Positions 45,709 to 58,574 of a stretch of DNA of 64,000 nucleotides are shown one piece after another. The number at the start of each line of letters is the position of its first letter. Position 1 is the first letter of the stretch. Source of the DNA: Tillandsia leiboldiana (taxonomy: Eukaryota > Streptophyta > Magnoliopsida > Poales > Bromeliaceae); assembly GCA_029204045.2 (NCBI GenBank), contig CM055062.1, positions 12,520,571 to 12,584,570 of the forward strand, in the 5' to 3' direction. The notes under the pieces are model-generated. The model was not told the DNA's origin, made no database searches, and saw only the letters and a program-made list of their open reading frames with translations. A program made the translations under genes and the position numbers.

Positions 45709-47007
45709 TGTTGGGTTATAACTATATGGATCTAAATAGGGGAAAAAACACCTAGAGGGGGGTGAATAGGTGTAAACAATAAACACTCAAAAATCTTTGC
45801 GTAATAAAATTCAATGCGGAAATGAAAAATAACACGCAAGATTTTACATGGAAAAACTCCAAAACCAGGAGTAAAAAACCACGGGACCGATCACACGGTG
45901 AAATCAACTAGGATTAAACACGTACAAAGGTGATATACCGTACTCACACACGACTCATCCTTTTTCCATACGCTCCGAGTTGATCTTCTCCGCTCGCTCC
46001 GCAACGCGCCTCGAATCCACGATTTGCGTCCAACGCCGAATCCACGGCGTCCAACGTCGAATCCACGACGTCTGACCGAATCCATGGTCTCCACCAAGTA
46101 GTACGTCTCGATCACATGAACGTACCTCGCTCCGAATCCACGAGAGTGGTAGTACCTTGAATCCACAAGGCCACGCGAATCCACGCGCCAATTTTTGGGA
46201 AAATCGTTGTTTTGTTGGTGGTGAAAATCCGCCGAATACTTAGATCAAAGATAGATCGGAAATACCATCTAAGTATTCATTAATTTGATTCTACTCAAAA
46301 TCTGAGTTTGAAATCCTAGAATCAAATTAATCAATATAGATGAAGAAACATAGAATAAATCTAGTTATTTTCTTTCTTCTCTATATGTGGATTTTTATAA
46401 GTTTTTCTCCGTTAAATTTCCTCGTTCATTTACGGAATAAAAAACTTATTGTGGATTACCCTAAACGATGAAATTAGGGTTTACTTATAGGTTAGAAACC
46501 ATTGGAAGAGGATAAGAATCAAAAACTGACTGTAACAAACTTTTTCCCGCACGACGGTCCGGACTGGATTTGGCTTGATTCGGACTGTCGTTGTTTTTCA
46601 GAGAATTCCTGAAAAAATAGTGTTCGGGGTCCGGACTGAAATAACCACGGTCCGGACTGTTCATGCGATTTCTGCAGAATCCACGTTCGGGGTTCGGACT
46701 GAACCAATGATGTTCCGGACTGGATTTGCGCATGAACCTACCTACGTTCGGGGTTCGGATTGTAGTACCCTGATCCGGATCCTGAACATATAACAGTCCA
46801 GTTTCTTGATTTTTATGCAATTAAAAATCCATCCAAGTGTTTCTACACAATAAGAAGTATTCGGATCACCAAGATTGTTTAGTTAAACGTACCTGACCCT
46901 TTTGAATTCTTCTTTCTTGAGATTGAGGTATATGATCAAAACATCTTCATCTTCAATCTTCAAGACTTAACCACATCATGAAATACGCCAAAACAAATTC
47001 CTTAACA
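45709..47007 (-). repeat. Sirevirus element 1, 3' LTR (minus)
   Basis: 1299 bp; TGTTGGGTTATAACTAT on the plus strand matches, inverted, the end of the LTR at 58355-59605. The start on the minus strand is TGTTAAGGAATTTG, next to a polypurine tract (minus CCAAAGGGGGATA, 47008-47021). Internal arrays: CGAATCCACG repeats (46010-46190) and GTCCGGAC/GTTCGGGGT repeats (46555-46790). Confidence 0.8.
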
Positions 47008-47644
47008 ATATCCCCCTTTGGCGGTTTCGTAACAAAATAAAAATCCACTAAAAGAAAATTCAAAAAGATATTTTTGTTGCTATCACCATACAACAAAAAT
47101 TTACAATAGAGATCCAAATACATGGGATAAACTCCTAAAACAGACTCTAGACTTAGACGACTGTACTCTCTGCAAAAAGAAGTAATTCTTAACAAAAGAA
47201 ATCGTTAGATACCTCAAGAATTTAACAATCAAAAATCAACAAAGAGATGAAGTTTATTCTCACCATGACATTTATAAAAGCAGATATGTATTAGAATACC
47301 AATCAGAGATAGACATATCTTCTAAGCAATAAATTCCAAATGTCATACGAATGTTAGTAATCAAACAACTTGTTAGTAATATTACATGCCCAAAAAGTTA
47401 GTCAAATAGTTAGCTGAGGCATGCAGTCATTCACAATATGAACCAAAGTTGTTGTCATACTTACCTTCTTCCAAGTTTTAAGTTGTCCAAAGTTCTCACA
47501 AACCAATCATATCTCTCTCCCCCTTTTTGTCACTAAAATTAGCCAAAAAATTATACAAATTAAGGGAGTTAAAAGTTCAAAACCAAAAGAAATGTAAGAA
47601 CTAAAACTAAAACCTGCAAAACAAAAAGATTAACAAAAAATCAA

Positions 47645-47917
47645 TTGTCAGACTCTGAATCTTCAGAGCTACTACATCCCATTTTTGTAAACATCTTCTT
47701 CACCAACTTCTTGTTGTATTTCTCTACAAATTTCATCCCAATCTTCTTCACTTGATTCTGAATCATTGTGAAGAACATTCTTTGTCTCTTCTTGGCTTGC
47801 TCTATCTTGCTCATTTTTAATAGATGCTTGTGTTCCTACCATTGCTACAATGAGCACTATAATCCATGCAAAAACCATTTTTGCTAGTGCTTTAGTAAAT
47901 GAAGAACCTACGAGCAA
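47645..47917 (-). pseudogene. Envelope-like frame relic, Sirevirus 1
   Basis: 81 codons with a hydrophobic segment (MVFAWIIVLIVAMVG) followed by an acidic stretch (SESSEEDWDEICREIQQEV). Compared with 57111-57694 the central 110 or so residues are deleted and the Ser/Glu-rich end falls in another frame (CSSSEDSESDN). Function of this frame in Sireviruses is unknown. Confidence 0.7.
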
Positions 47918-47999
47918 GAACTCAAGAACACGAAAAATTGTTTAATTTTCAAAATTTTGAAAAGTTGTACCCAAACAATCATTATCGTGTAGAGAGACT

Positions 48000-49440
48000 A
48001 GGAATCAAGTTAGTTTTGCAAAAAGAATTTTAAAAATAGATCAATTCCATGATTTACAAAAATTCTCATTATATGCCCTAAAACCGAATTTTTAGAAATC
48101 GAAGCTTAAAAATTCGTTAATCAAGAGAATACAAGGCATATAAACAAAACTAATTTACTCGGAGTTCTTATTCCAAAAGAAATTTGACCAAAAACTATGT
48201 AGAATTGAATTCGAATCATGATTTTCACTCACGTTTTGATGAACAATGCAAAAACAGTGAAAAGATTGAGTTTTGATCAAAGATACTTACTTTAATCCGA
48301 AGAACTCGAGTTTGAAAGGCTCCAAATCGGTTGTTTTCTAGAGAGAGAAACTCTGGAGACTTGGAAACAAAAGTTTGTGATAAAAAGAAATCAAATACCC
48401 TTTTGTTTCATATAAACCCTAGCCGCGGTCTGGATCGACTCAAGAATCCAGTCCGGATCGGCTACCCGCAGATAACATCTGCGTTCGGGATCCGGAACAG
48501 AACTCTCAGTCCGGATCGGCTTCAACTTTTTCTTCAGAAAAATTTAGAAAAATTCCAGAAATTCCAGAAAAAGATTGTAAGCACTTTTGTATGTCAACTT
48601 TAAACAAAAACATCATTTCATATCAAAAGAAATAGATTATGCTAAATCTATCAATAATATCCAAGTAATGAAACGAAGATTTATAAAAATTAAATCCTTT
48701 AAAGTTGATCAAGTTCAAGAACATCTATCATGATCTAATGTGTAATGCGTTTATCAAATCATCAATTTAGTAAAGAAGATGAAGCACCAAGATCGATAGA
48801 TGTTTGAAATCCCAAATAAGTTAGATAATATATCTAGTTAATTTATTGTAAGGAGTGGCGCTTTGAGCATCTTTCAATAAAAATCCCACCTTATACCAAC
48901 CTTGGAATTCGACAGAGTCAAGTATTCCAAAAAACATTTTATCTAATCAACAAGAAAAACCATACTTTGTATACATGTGGTACCTGCACACAGTACTCGG
49001 ACGACCGATGTGGTAGCTCTTTCCTCCATGTGGTGATAGTTTTCACACTCCTCATTGGGATGTAACTCTTTCCACATCTTTTGAGCATAAATACTTTAAT
49101 AAACTCCCCCTCAATTGGCTATCAATTATTTAAGATATAAAGTATTCAACCAAAAATTGATCTCGTGTTCATACTTAACACAATTTTCAAATATGATAAA
49201 AACTATACCAAGAGATCATTTGAGAGAGGAATTGACTTTGATCAATTAAAAATGAACTAATTGATATAAAAGATCATTGCATCAAATGAATTATCATGAT
49301 ATTCAAACCATAATAAATTTCTCAAAAATATGAAAGGATGCAAGTAAAGTCAATTATACTAATGCTCAATTAATGTTCTATGTACAAGCATAGATAAAGA
49401 ACACAAACACACAACAAAACCTAACCTAAGCATTGGTTTC
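48000..49440 (-). other. Sirevirus 1 non-coding tract between RNase H and envelope-like frame
   Basis: AT-rich, no gene. 48775-48965 matches 56010-56205 inverted. Contains GTCCGGATCGGCT repeats at 48430-48520. Confidence 0.7.
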
Positions 49441-49448
49441 AAAAAGTG

Positions 49449-50980
49449 TTATTTCAAAGAAAGCATTCCAATTGCTTTACGCAAGTGAATAAAACCTTTT
49501 TGATCCAAAGGTTTTGTTAAAATGTCGGCTAATTGATCCTCAGTTGAAATATAAGATATTTGAAGAATACTCGATTCAACTAGCTCCCTTAGAAAATGAT
49601 ATCTAAGTTCAATGTGTTTAGTTTTTGAGTGCAACACATGGTTTTTAGAAATATTTATAGCACTAGTGTTGTCACAAAGAATAGTTACCGAAGACGCAGG
49701 AATTCGGAAGTCGCTCAAAACGCTTTTCATCCAAATTAATTGTGTTGAACAACTTCCTGCTGAAATGTATTCCGCTTCGGCAGTCGAGAGTGCAATGCAG
49801 TTTTGCTTTTTACTATGCCATGCAACAAGGCAATGGCCAAGATAAAAACATGCACCACTCGTACTCTTCCGATCATCCACCGATCCAGCCCAATCGGCAT
49901 CTGAGTATCCTATTATGTCGAGAGTTGTGCCCATAGGATACCAAATTCCGAAATTCAATGTTCCTTTGACGTACCAGATGATCCTTTTCACCGCTTTCAG
50001 GTGATCCTCCTTTGGTGCTAATTGATATCTCGCGCAAATCCCAACACTAAAGAATATATCCGGGCGACTAGCCGTGAGATAGAGTAGACTTCTAATCATG
50101 CTTCGATAAAGCTTCTCGTCTACACTTTCACTTAGAGATTCACTTCCTGATCCCTTGTTGCTAGTTCCCATTGGAGTCGGAAAGTCTTTAGAGTTTTCTA
50201 ATCCAAACTTCTTGACCAACTCCTTTGCATACTTGGATTGGCACAGATGAATGCCTTCTTCATTTTGTTTGACTTGCAATCCAAGAAAATAAGTTAGCTC
50301 GCCCATCATGGACATCTCAAATTCGCTTTCCATGATTTCAGCGAATTTAGAAGTATCATTATTCCTTGTTGCTCCAAATACAATGTCATCGACATAGATA
50401 TGTGCGACAATGAAGTTATCCTGATAATGCTTCATAAAGAGAGTCCGATCCGCTCCCCCTCGAGTGTAGCCCTTTTCCAAAAGGTGCTTTGTCAACCTTT
50501 CATACCGTGCTCGCGGTGCTTGTTTTAGACCGTAAAGAGCCTTTTTCAATCGAAAAACATGGTTAGGTAGTTTATGATCAATGAAACCTTTCGGTTGAGC
50601 CGCATAAACTTCCTCATTTAGAAAACCATTTAAAAAGACGCTCTTAACGTTCATTTGAAAGAGTTTAATTTTAAAATGACAAGCAATCGTGAAAAGGATG
50701 CGAATTGACTCGAGACAAGTTACTGGGGCGAACGTCTCATCAAAGTCTATACCTTCAATTTGTGAATAGCCCTGAGCAACTAGGCGTGCTTTGTTCCTGA
50801 TAATGGTACCATCCTCATTTTTCTTGTTCTTGAAAATTCACTTAGTACCAATTATGTTGTGTTGCTTCGGAGGCTTCGTTAATTCCCAAACTTTGTTTCT
50901 TTCGAACTGATGGAGCTCTTCCTGCATTGCTTCAATCCAGTAATCATCCTGAAGAGCTTCATCGACGTTCTTTGGTTCTA
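49449..50980 (-). pseudogene. Sirevirus 1 reverse transcriptase and RNase H
   Basis: RT begins about 50975 (EALQDDYWIEAMQEELHQF), has a TGA at 50838-50840 where Trp is expected (TK-W-IFK), then QMNVKSVFLNG, LYGLKQAPRARYERL and the catalytic YVDDIVFGA. RNase H has YSDADWAGS, STAEAEYISAG and CDNTSAINISKN and ends ILTKPLDQKGFIHLRKAIGM at 49449. A frameshift at about 50985 separates it from integrase. Apart from those lesions the 401-codon frame is clean. Confidence 0.9.
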
Positions 50981-51915
50981 TCATGGAGACGTAACACGCA
51001 ACTCCACAAACCAATTGTCTCCGAGTCCTGACTCTTCTTGTGGGTCTCCAATAATGTTTGATTCTGGATGATCCTTGGAGATACGTAGCGTTTGAGGTAA
51101 CAGAGTACTCGGAGGTATGTGTGATGATTCCTGTATATCAGATAAACTAGAAGAACCATTAGATGCATCAACATTATCGGAAGAATTATTATGAGAAGAT
51201 GCATTTACAGGAGTATCATCATCAAGAGACATATCAGGGGTAGATTTATCAGATGCAAAATGAAAAGCTTCATCTACTTTAACATTAAAAGATTCTACCA
51301 TCGTTTTAGATTCAAGGTTAAATACCCGATATGCTCTACTGTTTGTAGAATAACCCATGAAAATTCCTTCGTCACTTCGAGAGTCAAATTTTCCAAGATT
51401 TTCGCGGTCACGTAAAATGTAACAGCGACTCCCAAAGATTCGAAAATATTTGATATTTGGTTTTCTACAAAACCATAGCTCATATGGTGTATTTAAAGTT
51501 TCCGAGCGCAAATACACACGATTGATTACGTAGACGGCGGTGTTAACTGCTTCAGCCCAAAAATGTAACGGGAGTTTCCGGCTGTGAAGCATAACCCGCG
51601 CCATCTCTTGTACTACCCTGTTTTTGCGCTCGACTACACCATTCTGCTGAGGTGTATAGGGTGCAGAGAATTCATGTTTTATGCCATTGGAAGTGCAAAA
51701 ATCAATGAATTTAGAATTTATAAATTCTCCACCTCTATAACTTCGAACACGAACGACCCTTTTATTTCTCTCAATCATAACACGATGACAAATGTCATGA
51801 AAAGAATCAAAAGTATCCGCTTTCTTTTTTAAAAATGTTACCCATGAATATCTAGAGAAATCATCAACCAAAAGAAAAATGTACCATTTACCTCCCAAAC
51901 TTGGTTGACGAGTCA
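50981..51915 (-). pseudogene. Sirevirus 1 integrase, catalytic core and C-terminal linker
   Basis: Core starts GKWYIFLLVDDFSRYSW. The second catalytic Asp, normally in RSDHGGEF, is Tyr here (VRSYRGGEF), while NGVVERKNR keeps the Glu. The GKFDSRSDEGIFMGYS motif and a Ser/Asn-rich linker follow. Upstream residues come from inserted G2 DNA. Confidence 0.88.
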
Positions 51916-52080
51916 TTGGCGGGCGCCACCTAACCGGTTTACCGGGCGCGGGACAGGTGTCGTTGCCCATGAATCGAAAGTATCCGCTTTTTTTTAAAAA
52001 AATGTTACCCATGAATATCTAGAGAAATCATCAACCAAAAGAAAAATGTACTATTTACCTCCCAAACTTGGTTGACGAGT
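51800..52080. repeat. Duplicated copia/G2 junction
   Basis: The integrase segment ATGTTACCCATGAATATC ... CTTGGTTGACGAG occurs at 51835-51915 and again at 51995-52080, each followed by ATTGGCGGGCGCCACC of the G2 LTR. The first G2 piece is only about 55 bp. So the hybrid junction itself was copied in tandem (unit about 165 bp), with a few substitutions. Confidence 0.8.
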
Positions 52081-54035
52081 CATTGGCGGGCGCCACCTAA
52101 CCGGTTTACCGGGCGCGGGACACGTGTCGTTGCCCTGGCACGCTTGCACCGCTGTTTCGTGTTCGGGGGACACGTGTCGATCGTGGGTGGTTCCGGGCGC
52201 TGGTCGGACGGGGATTCGGCGCGGTTTTTGTGCGACTATTGTATTCGGGCACTCGAAAAGGTGCGCCCGAATCCGAAATAGTGGACTTTTTGGGTTGGGC
52301 CTATAAATAGGCCCCTTGGGCCTTCTTTTGAGCATTTTTTGGGCTGTTTCGCAGGGAAAGCTCTATAGTCAATTTCTTCCTTGTTCAGTGCTTCATCTTG
52401 TGGAGAAGTTCCAGAATTTTTGGAGGAAGCTACTTTGACGTCTACTGCGATTTGGCGCACTGCGACGCACCTTCCTTGTTAGCCTTTTTCGTCACATTTC
52501 GGTCTGCAGACTCCACTGGGCTACCCCGAAGGAATTTTCGGGTGATTCTTGAGCCCAAGTTTTCACGACAGGTAAGGCTACGACTTTTGTATTTTCAGCT
52601 TCTCCGTATTTCGAGGTTTTCTTAGGCTTTTTGGACCATTTTTGTGGCCCCTTTTCTGTGATGGAATTTTGGACAGCACCGGGGTTTTTATGAGTTTTCT
52701 TTGCACTCGAAAGTCGGAACGAGGAGTGCAAGTACTCGATTTACATCTACGCGTCGCAAGGAACATCATCGTAATTTTTCTAGAATTTTTGGAGATTTCT
52801 TCAAAGGTGGAAATTATACTTTTTCTGGATAGAGTACTGCAGACTTTTGATCATTGGAAGTTTCGCGTGTACCGCGATGATTAATTTGTATCTTGGCCTA
52901 CAGGTGTCGGAACGGGACGAGTAAGCACTCGTTTTTCATCTACTCGTCGCGAGGATCGCAACAGTGATTTTTTTGGATTTTTTTGATGACTGCACTGAGG
53001 TGAATTTCCTCGTTTTTCGTGCTATTTTGCAAAACAGTATTTACTGCTGTGGAGTTGTTCATTTATGCAGTGTGCGATCTATTTTTTGTTATAGTTCTCG
53101 CATTTTGGAGGTTGCAGGGATTGAGGATCTTGGACAGCGAGAAATCTCGTATTGTTGTAGTTCATGCTTTTCGAGGTGGGTAGTTGTTGTGGACCTCATC
53201 TTTGATTTACTCACTAGGAATATTAGAGTGATCCCTATTGTTGAATGCCGATTAGTATATCGTGGTTAATATGCATGCTTGTATAGTTTAGACTGGTGCT
53301 ATGTTGGTACTTAGTGTTCCTATGAGATCTTTATTGTCCTGGAATAGCATGCTCTAATTAATGCAAGAAGAACGATATTTGTCTTTCTTTTATCATCATG
53401 AGGACACTTGCATGCTTGTATGGACATCTAGTTAGGCCACCTTTTTCTGCTACACTATCATTGGAATTTGACTTAGGAGAAACCATGTTGGCACCTTTTC
53501 TCCTTTTATTGAGATACATGTGGTATTGCTCGGGTTGAGCAGGGTTGTAGGATAGTGTAGCCGGGTTTATTGAGTGGTTTTGTCATACCAGATTGTGGGT
53601 TGTGGGATATTGCGGCGACCGCGGATATTGGGCGGTTGACCGGATGTTTACTTGTGCATCAGATTTGGGATCGGATTTCTCTAGTGGATTGATTTTCCCA
53701 CTTTGATCATAGTCGTGATCCAGTCCTGCTATAGTGAGATATTAAGACATGGTTACTGTACTTGTGAGACATGATTACTTTACTCGTGTGGGTCGCTCCC
53801 CTCGAGTGCCACTCCGGAGTATGCGACCGTGCCGGACAGTAGCCGGTCTGTTACTTATTTTGGGATGCGACCGTATCGGTCAGAAGTCGGTCAGTATTCC
53901 GCAGATGAGTTATTGAGTTCGACAGCAGAGCAGGCAGTGCCAATTTTTACTGGTGATTAGATTGGGTTATTCAGTCGGGCACATTTACTGATGCATTCTT
54001 ATAGTTACATCTTTCTGGCTCTGCATTTAGAGGCA
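52081..54035 (+). repeat. G2 LTR fragment, plus strand
   Basis: Parallel to 41638-43590 with a few percent difference, including the TATA box at 52302-52309 and two CACGTG boxes (52121, 52171). Lacks both LTR ends. Frames inside are shadows. Confidence 0.85.
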
Positions 54036-56008
54036 TATTAATCATCAACATGATATCCACTATCGCAATTCTCATAAAACATAATATGGAAACTACTCAT
54101 GCGATTCTCAAATAAATACCGATACTAAGCTTACCTCTCCATCACATACATGGGTACACTAACATGCGAATATTCTATCAGATAGAATTAGAGAACCATC
54201 CACCGGTTCTGGAGATGAAGCAACCCACCTGAATCGCTTTCCGCAGGCAAAGCCGAAGTCGGTGAAGTGCGTAGCCACCCGCTAACAAAATCTACCTAAA
54301 CTGTACCCTCGGTACTCAGTCGCACAAGACTCTGCTCCAACCAACATCACAGCTAACAATCAATCGACACCACAAACACACCCTAAAAACAACATTTGCT
54401 GTTTTTACAATCCAGCACAGAAAAAGGGGATTTTCACCTGCGTGCAGTCCTCTGAAAAATCCAAAAAAATCACCGTTGTGATCCTCGCGACGAATAGATA
54501 CAAATCGAGTACTTAAACACTTTATTCCGACACCTGTAGGCCAAGATACAAATAGAACATCGCAGTAAGCCAAACTATCCACAATCGCAAATCTGCGGAA
54601 AATCAATCCCAAAGAAGCTTATATATCACCTTCGAAGAGTCCTCCAAAAATTCTGATAAAAATATGGGTGCGTTTTGCTCGAAGCCTAGATGTCGATCAA
54701 GTCCTCAAACGTCACGTTCCGATGCTCGTAGGCCGAGAAATCCCAACAATACTCCACCGCCATCCAATACCTCGCAGCGGTACAAGGGGTCAAAAGATAC
54801 CTCGGGAACCATGCCAAAAACCCAAAACGAAGCGAAGTCATCAACACGGAAAACGAAGACGCACCTCTCGTGAATGTGCTGCCGCAAAAATCGGCTCTAA
54901 ATTCCATCGGGGTAGCTCAGGGGACCTCGCGTACTGAAATACGATGGTAGAAGCCAAAATCGAAGGAGCGTCGAGGTGCGCCACGTCGCAGAAAACGCCG
55001 ATGCCGCGGCCTCCAAAAATTCCGGGAATCCTTCAAGAGTTGCAGCATAAGATGAAGAACAAGTCAGCTTGAGGGCTCTGTCTCAGGGGAGCTCAGAAAA
55101 AAGGCCCAAATGAACGGCCAAAGGGTGCTATATATATCCAAAACAGAACAAACCAGGTAATTCCATCCATGTCCCTGGTTTCGAGCGCCCGAAAACATTC
55201 GGGCGCAAACAGTGCCCGAACAGTAGCCCGATCGCCAGCCGTCCATCCAGCGCCCGGATCCACTCCGTTGCGCCACGTGTCCCCGCACAGCAAACAGCGA
55301 GGACGGCCTACCTGCTCGCGACGCGTGGCCGCGCCCACACGCCCGCCTTTCCCGCGTCAATGCCTCGGTCGGCACGCCCACGTGCGCGCACGCAGCGTTG
55401 CCGGCGCCCACACCGCACACGCATCCCGAGGCACCGCTGCCCTACTCCGTGGACCGCGTCTGGTGCGCCAGCCAATCCAAAGCTGCCACGTGTCCACACC
55501 GCGTCAATCGAAAAACGCCACGTGGCACACCACCCTCGCTGCACCGTGCCAGATCCGCTCCTTGTGTGGACCGAGCGTACGTGGACCGGCCAACCGGGAG
55601 CCGCCACGCGTCCATCCCCCGGTGCACGATAAGCCCCGTGGACCGAGCGGCCCGCGCCTCTGCCCGCAGCCGCTGCCCGCCGCCGCGCCGCTGTGCTCTG
55701 CCGCCGGCCGCCGAAACAGTACCCTCTTGTCTCGAAATCCGTGTTTGAGCATTCGGGTTCTGAAAAAAATAAGTAAATAGTCCATTTCCATCGTTTTCGC
55801 GTGCTGAGTCCAAATCCGATGTCCGTTTTGCCTAATTCCACTTCTAAAATTTGTCGAAGGCTTCCGGTTAGGTAAGATTACTCCCGTTTTCCACACTGAG
55901 TCCAATTCTTGGGTCCGATTCGCACACAAACACCTCTAACACAAAGCAAGGGCCTCCAGAAGTCGCTAAACACACTGCAAAAGCTCTGAGGAGATTCGGG
56001 TCATCACA
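54036..56008 (-). repeat. G2-related LTR fragment, minus strand
   Basis: On the minus strand it starts TGTGATGACCCGAATCTCC at 56008 and runs to a breakpoint at 54036. Around 54440-54550 it is the inverse of the G2 tract 42440-42530. TATA box (minus TATATATA, 55129-55136) and four CACGTG boxes upstream of it (55274, 55379, 55487, 55519). More diverged than the plus fragment. Confidence 0.75.
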
Positions 56009-57099
56009 TGTTTTACCAAGCATGGTGATTTCTTGTTTATTAAATAAAATGCTTTTTTGAATACTTGACTTTGTCGAATTCCAAGGTTGGTATAAGGTGA
56101 GATTTCAAATTGAAAGATGCTCAAAGAGCCACTCCCTAAAACATATTGACTAGATAGCATTATCTAATTTATTTGAGATTTCAAACATCTATCGATCTTT
56201 GTGCGTCATTTTCTTCACTCAATTGATGATTTGATAAATTCATTACTCATAAGATCGTGGTTGATGTTTTGAACTTGCTCAACTTTAGAGGATATAACTT
56301 TTATAAATTTTTGTTTCATTATTGGGGTATTAATGTTAGATTTAGTATAATCTATTTCTTTTGATGTGAAACGATACTTTTTGTTATATGCAAGAATGCT
56401 TACATATTTTTTCTGCATTTTCTCGAATTTTCACAAATTTTTCTGAAAAAAAGGTTGCAGGCAGTTCGAACTGGATGATTCAGTCCGAATTCCGAATGAT
56501 GGGATTTTCTGCGCCAAGCCGATCCGGACTGAACTCCCGACCTGATCCGGACCGCGACTAGGTTTTGATAAAAACGAAAGGGGTTTGAATTTCTATTCAC
56601 TCTAATTTTTTTTTGTTTCTAGCTTCCTAGAGTTTCTCTCTCTAGAATCAGGGAGATTTGGATCTTTTGCAACTTGTTTTCACTCGATCCAAGTAAGTTC
56701 TTATGATTAAAACTCTTGTTTTTCACTGTTTTGCTTGTATGATTCAAAACGTGAGGAATTTCTTGCTATAATTTCATTTTTGCACGGTTTTTTATCAAAT
56801 TTCTTTTGAAATAAGAACTCTGAACACCTTAGATTTGTTTCTATGCCTTGTATTCATTTGATTAACGGATTTTTGGGCTTTGATTTCTAAAAATTCGATT
56901 TTAGGGCAAATTTTGGGAATTTTTGAAAATCATGGATTGATCTATTTTTAAAATTCTTTTTGCAAATCTAACTTGATTCCTAGTCTCTATACATGATAAA
57001 GATTATTTTGGTATGATTTTTAAAATTTTTGAAATTAAATAATTTTTCATGTTCTTGAGCACTTAATCACAGGATCACTTTTTTAAACTTTCGGCCAAA

Positions 57100-57694
57100 A
57101 TGGTGTTTGGTTGGGTGATTGTGCTTATTGTTACAATGGTTGGCACTCGAGCAACATAAAAAAGGAGCAAGATAGAGCAAGTCAGAAAGAAACAAAGAAT
57201 GCTCTTCAAGATGATTCGGAATCTGAGGAAGAAGATTGGGAAGAAATATGCAGGGAAATACAACAGGTTGTTGATGACGAAGATAGGTTCGCATTAAAGA
57301 ACAAAAAACCTATGAAATCTTGTTCAACATTTAAGAAGTACGCTAGACGAAAGAACGCAAGGGGTAGTGGACTTCATATTAATGAGTCTCTTGCCGGTGT
57401 ACAATCTCTACCTAGAGAATCACCATGGATTGAAGGTAGTTATGAACCATCTGCATCTACGCTACCTACTTCGACCTCTAGGAAGGACATGACAGAGGAT
57501 GATACATCTATGTCCTCCATCTGTCATGAGCAAAAGCGACTGTCTACAGAACAAGAAAGAATGTCACTTGATTTAAAGCATATCTCTACTGAACAACGAC
57601 AGATTAAAAGGAAATATTCGAAAATCTCAAGACTGCTTAAGGGAATTTTAAACAAATTTGATTGCAGCAGTTCGGAAAGTTCAGATCTAGGATG
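57100..57694 (+). pseudogene. Envelope-like frame, Sirevirus 2
   Basis: ATG at 57100 opens a hydrophobic segment (MVFGWVIVLIVTMVG) that meets a TAA after 20 codons. The following frame to 57694 gives about 175 residues: an acidic stretch (SESEEEDWEEICREIQQ), a Lys/Arg stretch (KKYARRKNARGS), a Ser/Thr-rich part and a coiled-coil-like end (HEQKRLSTEQERMSLDLKHI), closing with CSSSESSDLG. The layout of membrane segment plus coiled coil is that of the extra frame in Sireviruses; I do not claim membrane fusion activity. Confidence 0.7.
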
Positions 57695-57825
57695 AACAAG
57701 TTTTCATTCTTCAGGGTATTTTATTTATATGTTTTTTAATTTAGTTCTGATGATTTCTCTTTTGCAGGTTTTTACTTTTGCAATTTGAACTTTGCCCTCC
57801 TTTTATTTTGGCTTGTTTTCTATGA

Positions 57826-57840
57826 CCAAAAGGGGGAGAG
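57826..57840 (+). other. Internal polypurine tract, Sirevirus 2
   Basis: CCAAAAGGGGGAGAG, similar to the one next to the LTR (58343-58353). Repeated polypurine tracts are a Sirevirus feature. Confidence 0.65.
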
Positions 57841-58342
57841 AACATAGAACTTTGAGAACTTTGAGTACTTTGAGAACTTGAGTACTTTGAAGGTAAGTTG
57901 GATGGATACATGCCACTACTAACTATTTGACTAACTATTTGGGCATGTAATATTACTAACAAGTTGCTTGATAACTAACATATTTGTGAACTTGTTAGAA
58001 TTTTGATATGACATTTGAACTTTTAAAGATTAGATGATATGTGAATCTGTGATTGCTTATTCTCATACATATCTGATAATTAATGTCATGGTGAGTATAA
58101 ACTCTATCTCTCTGATTGTTTATTGAATGATTAAATTCTTGAGGTATCTAACGTTTTCTTTTGTCAAGAATTATTTTTTTTGCAGAGAGTACAAACGTCT
58201 AAGTCTAGAGTTTGTTTTAGGAGTTTATCTCTTGTATTCAGTTTATTTGGATCATTCATGTAAATTTTTGTTGTATGGTGATAGCAACAAAAATATATTT
58301 TTGAATTTTTTAAGTGGATTTTTGTTTTGTCACGAAACCGCT

Positions 58343-58353
58343 AAAGGGGGAGA
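58343..58353 (+). other. 3' polypurine tract, Sirevirus 2
   Basis: AAAGGGGGAGA directly before the LTR start TGTTAAGG, the expected plus-strand primer. Confidence 0.85.
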
Positions 58354-58574
58354 TTGTTAAGGATTTTGTATTGGCGTATTTCGTGAAATGTTTTAAGTTT
58401 TGAAGATTGAAGATGAAGAATTGTGGATCATATACATCAATCTCAAGAAGAATGAATTCAAAAGGATCAGGTACGTTTAACTAAATAATTTTGGTGATCG
58501 AAATACATTCTTGTAGTTTAGAAGCACTTGGAAGACTTTTCATTGCATAAAAATAAAAAACTGGACAAGTTGGA

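Larger units (their letters stand above)
45709..51915 (-). mobile_element. Sirevirus-type copia element 1, 5'-truncated
   Basis: Minus strand: integrase (51915-50981), RT-RNase H (50980-49449), a long non-coding tract, an envelope-like reading frame relic (47917-47645), a second polypurine motif (about 47512-47531), 3' polypurine tract and LTR. Gag, protease, the integrase zinc region and the 5' LTR are replaced by G2 LTR DNA at 51916. The extra frame after pol and repeated polypurine tracts are Sirevirus characters. Confidence 0.8.
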
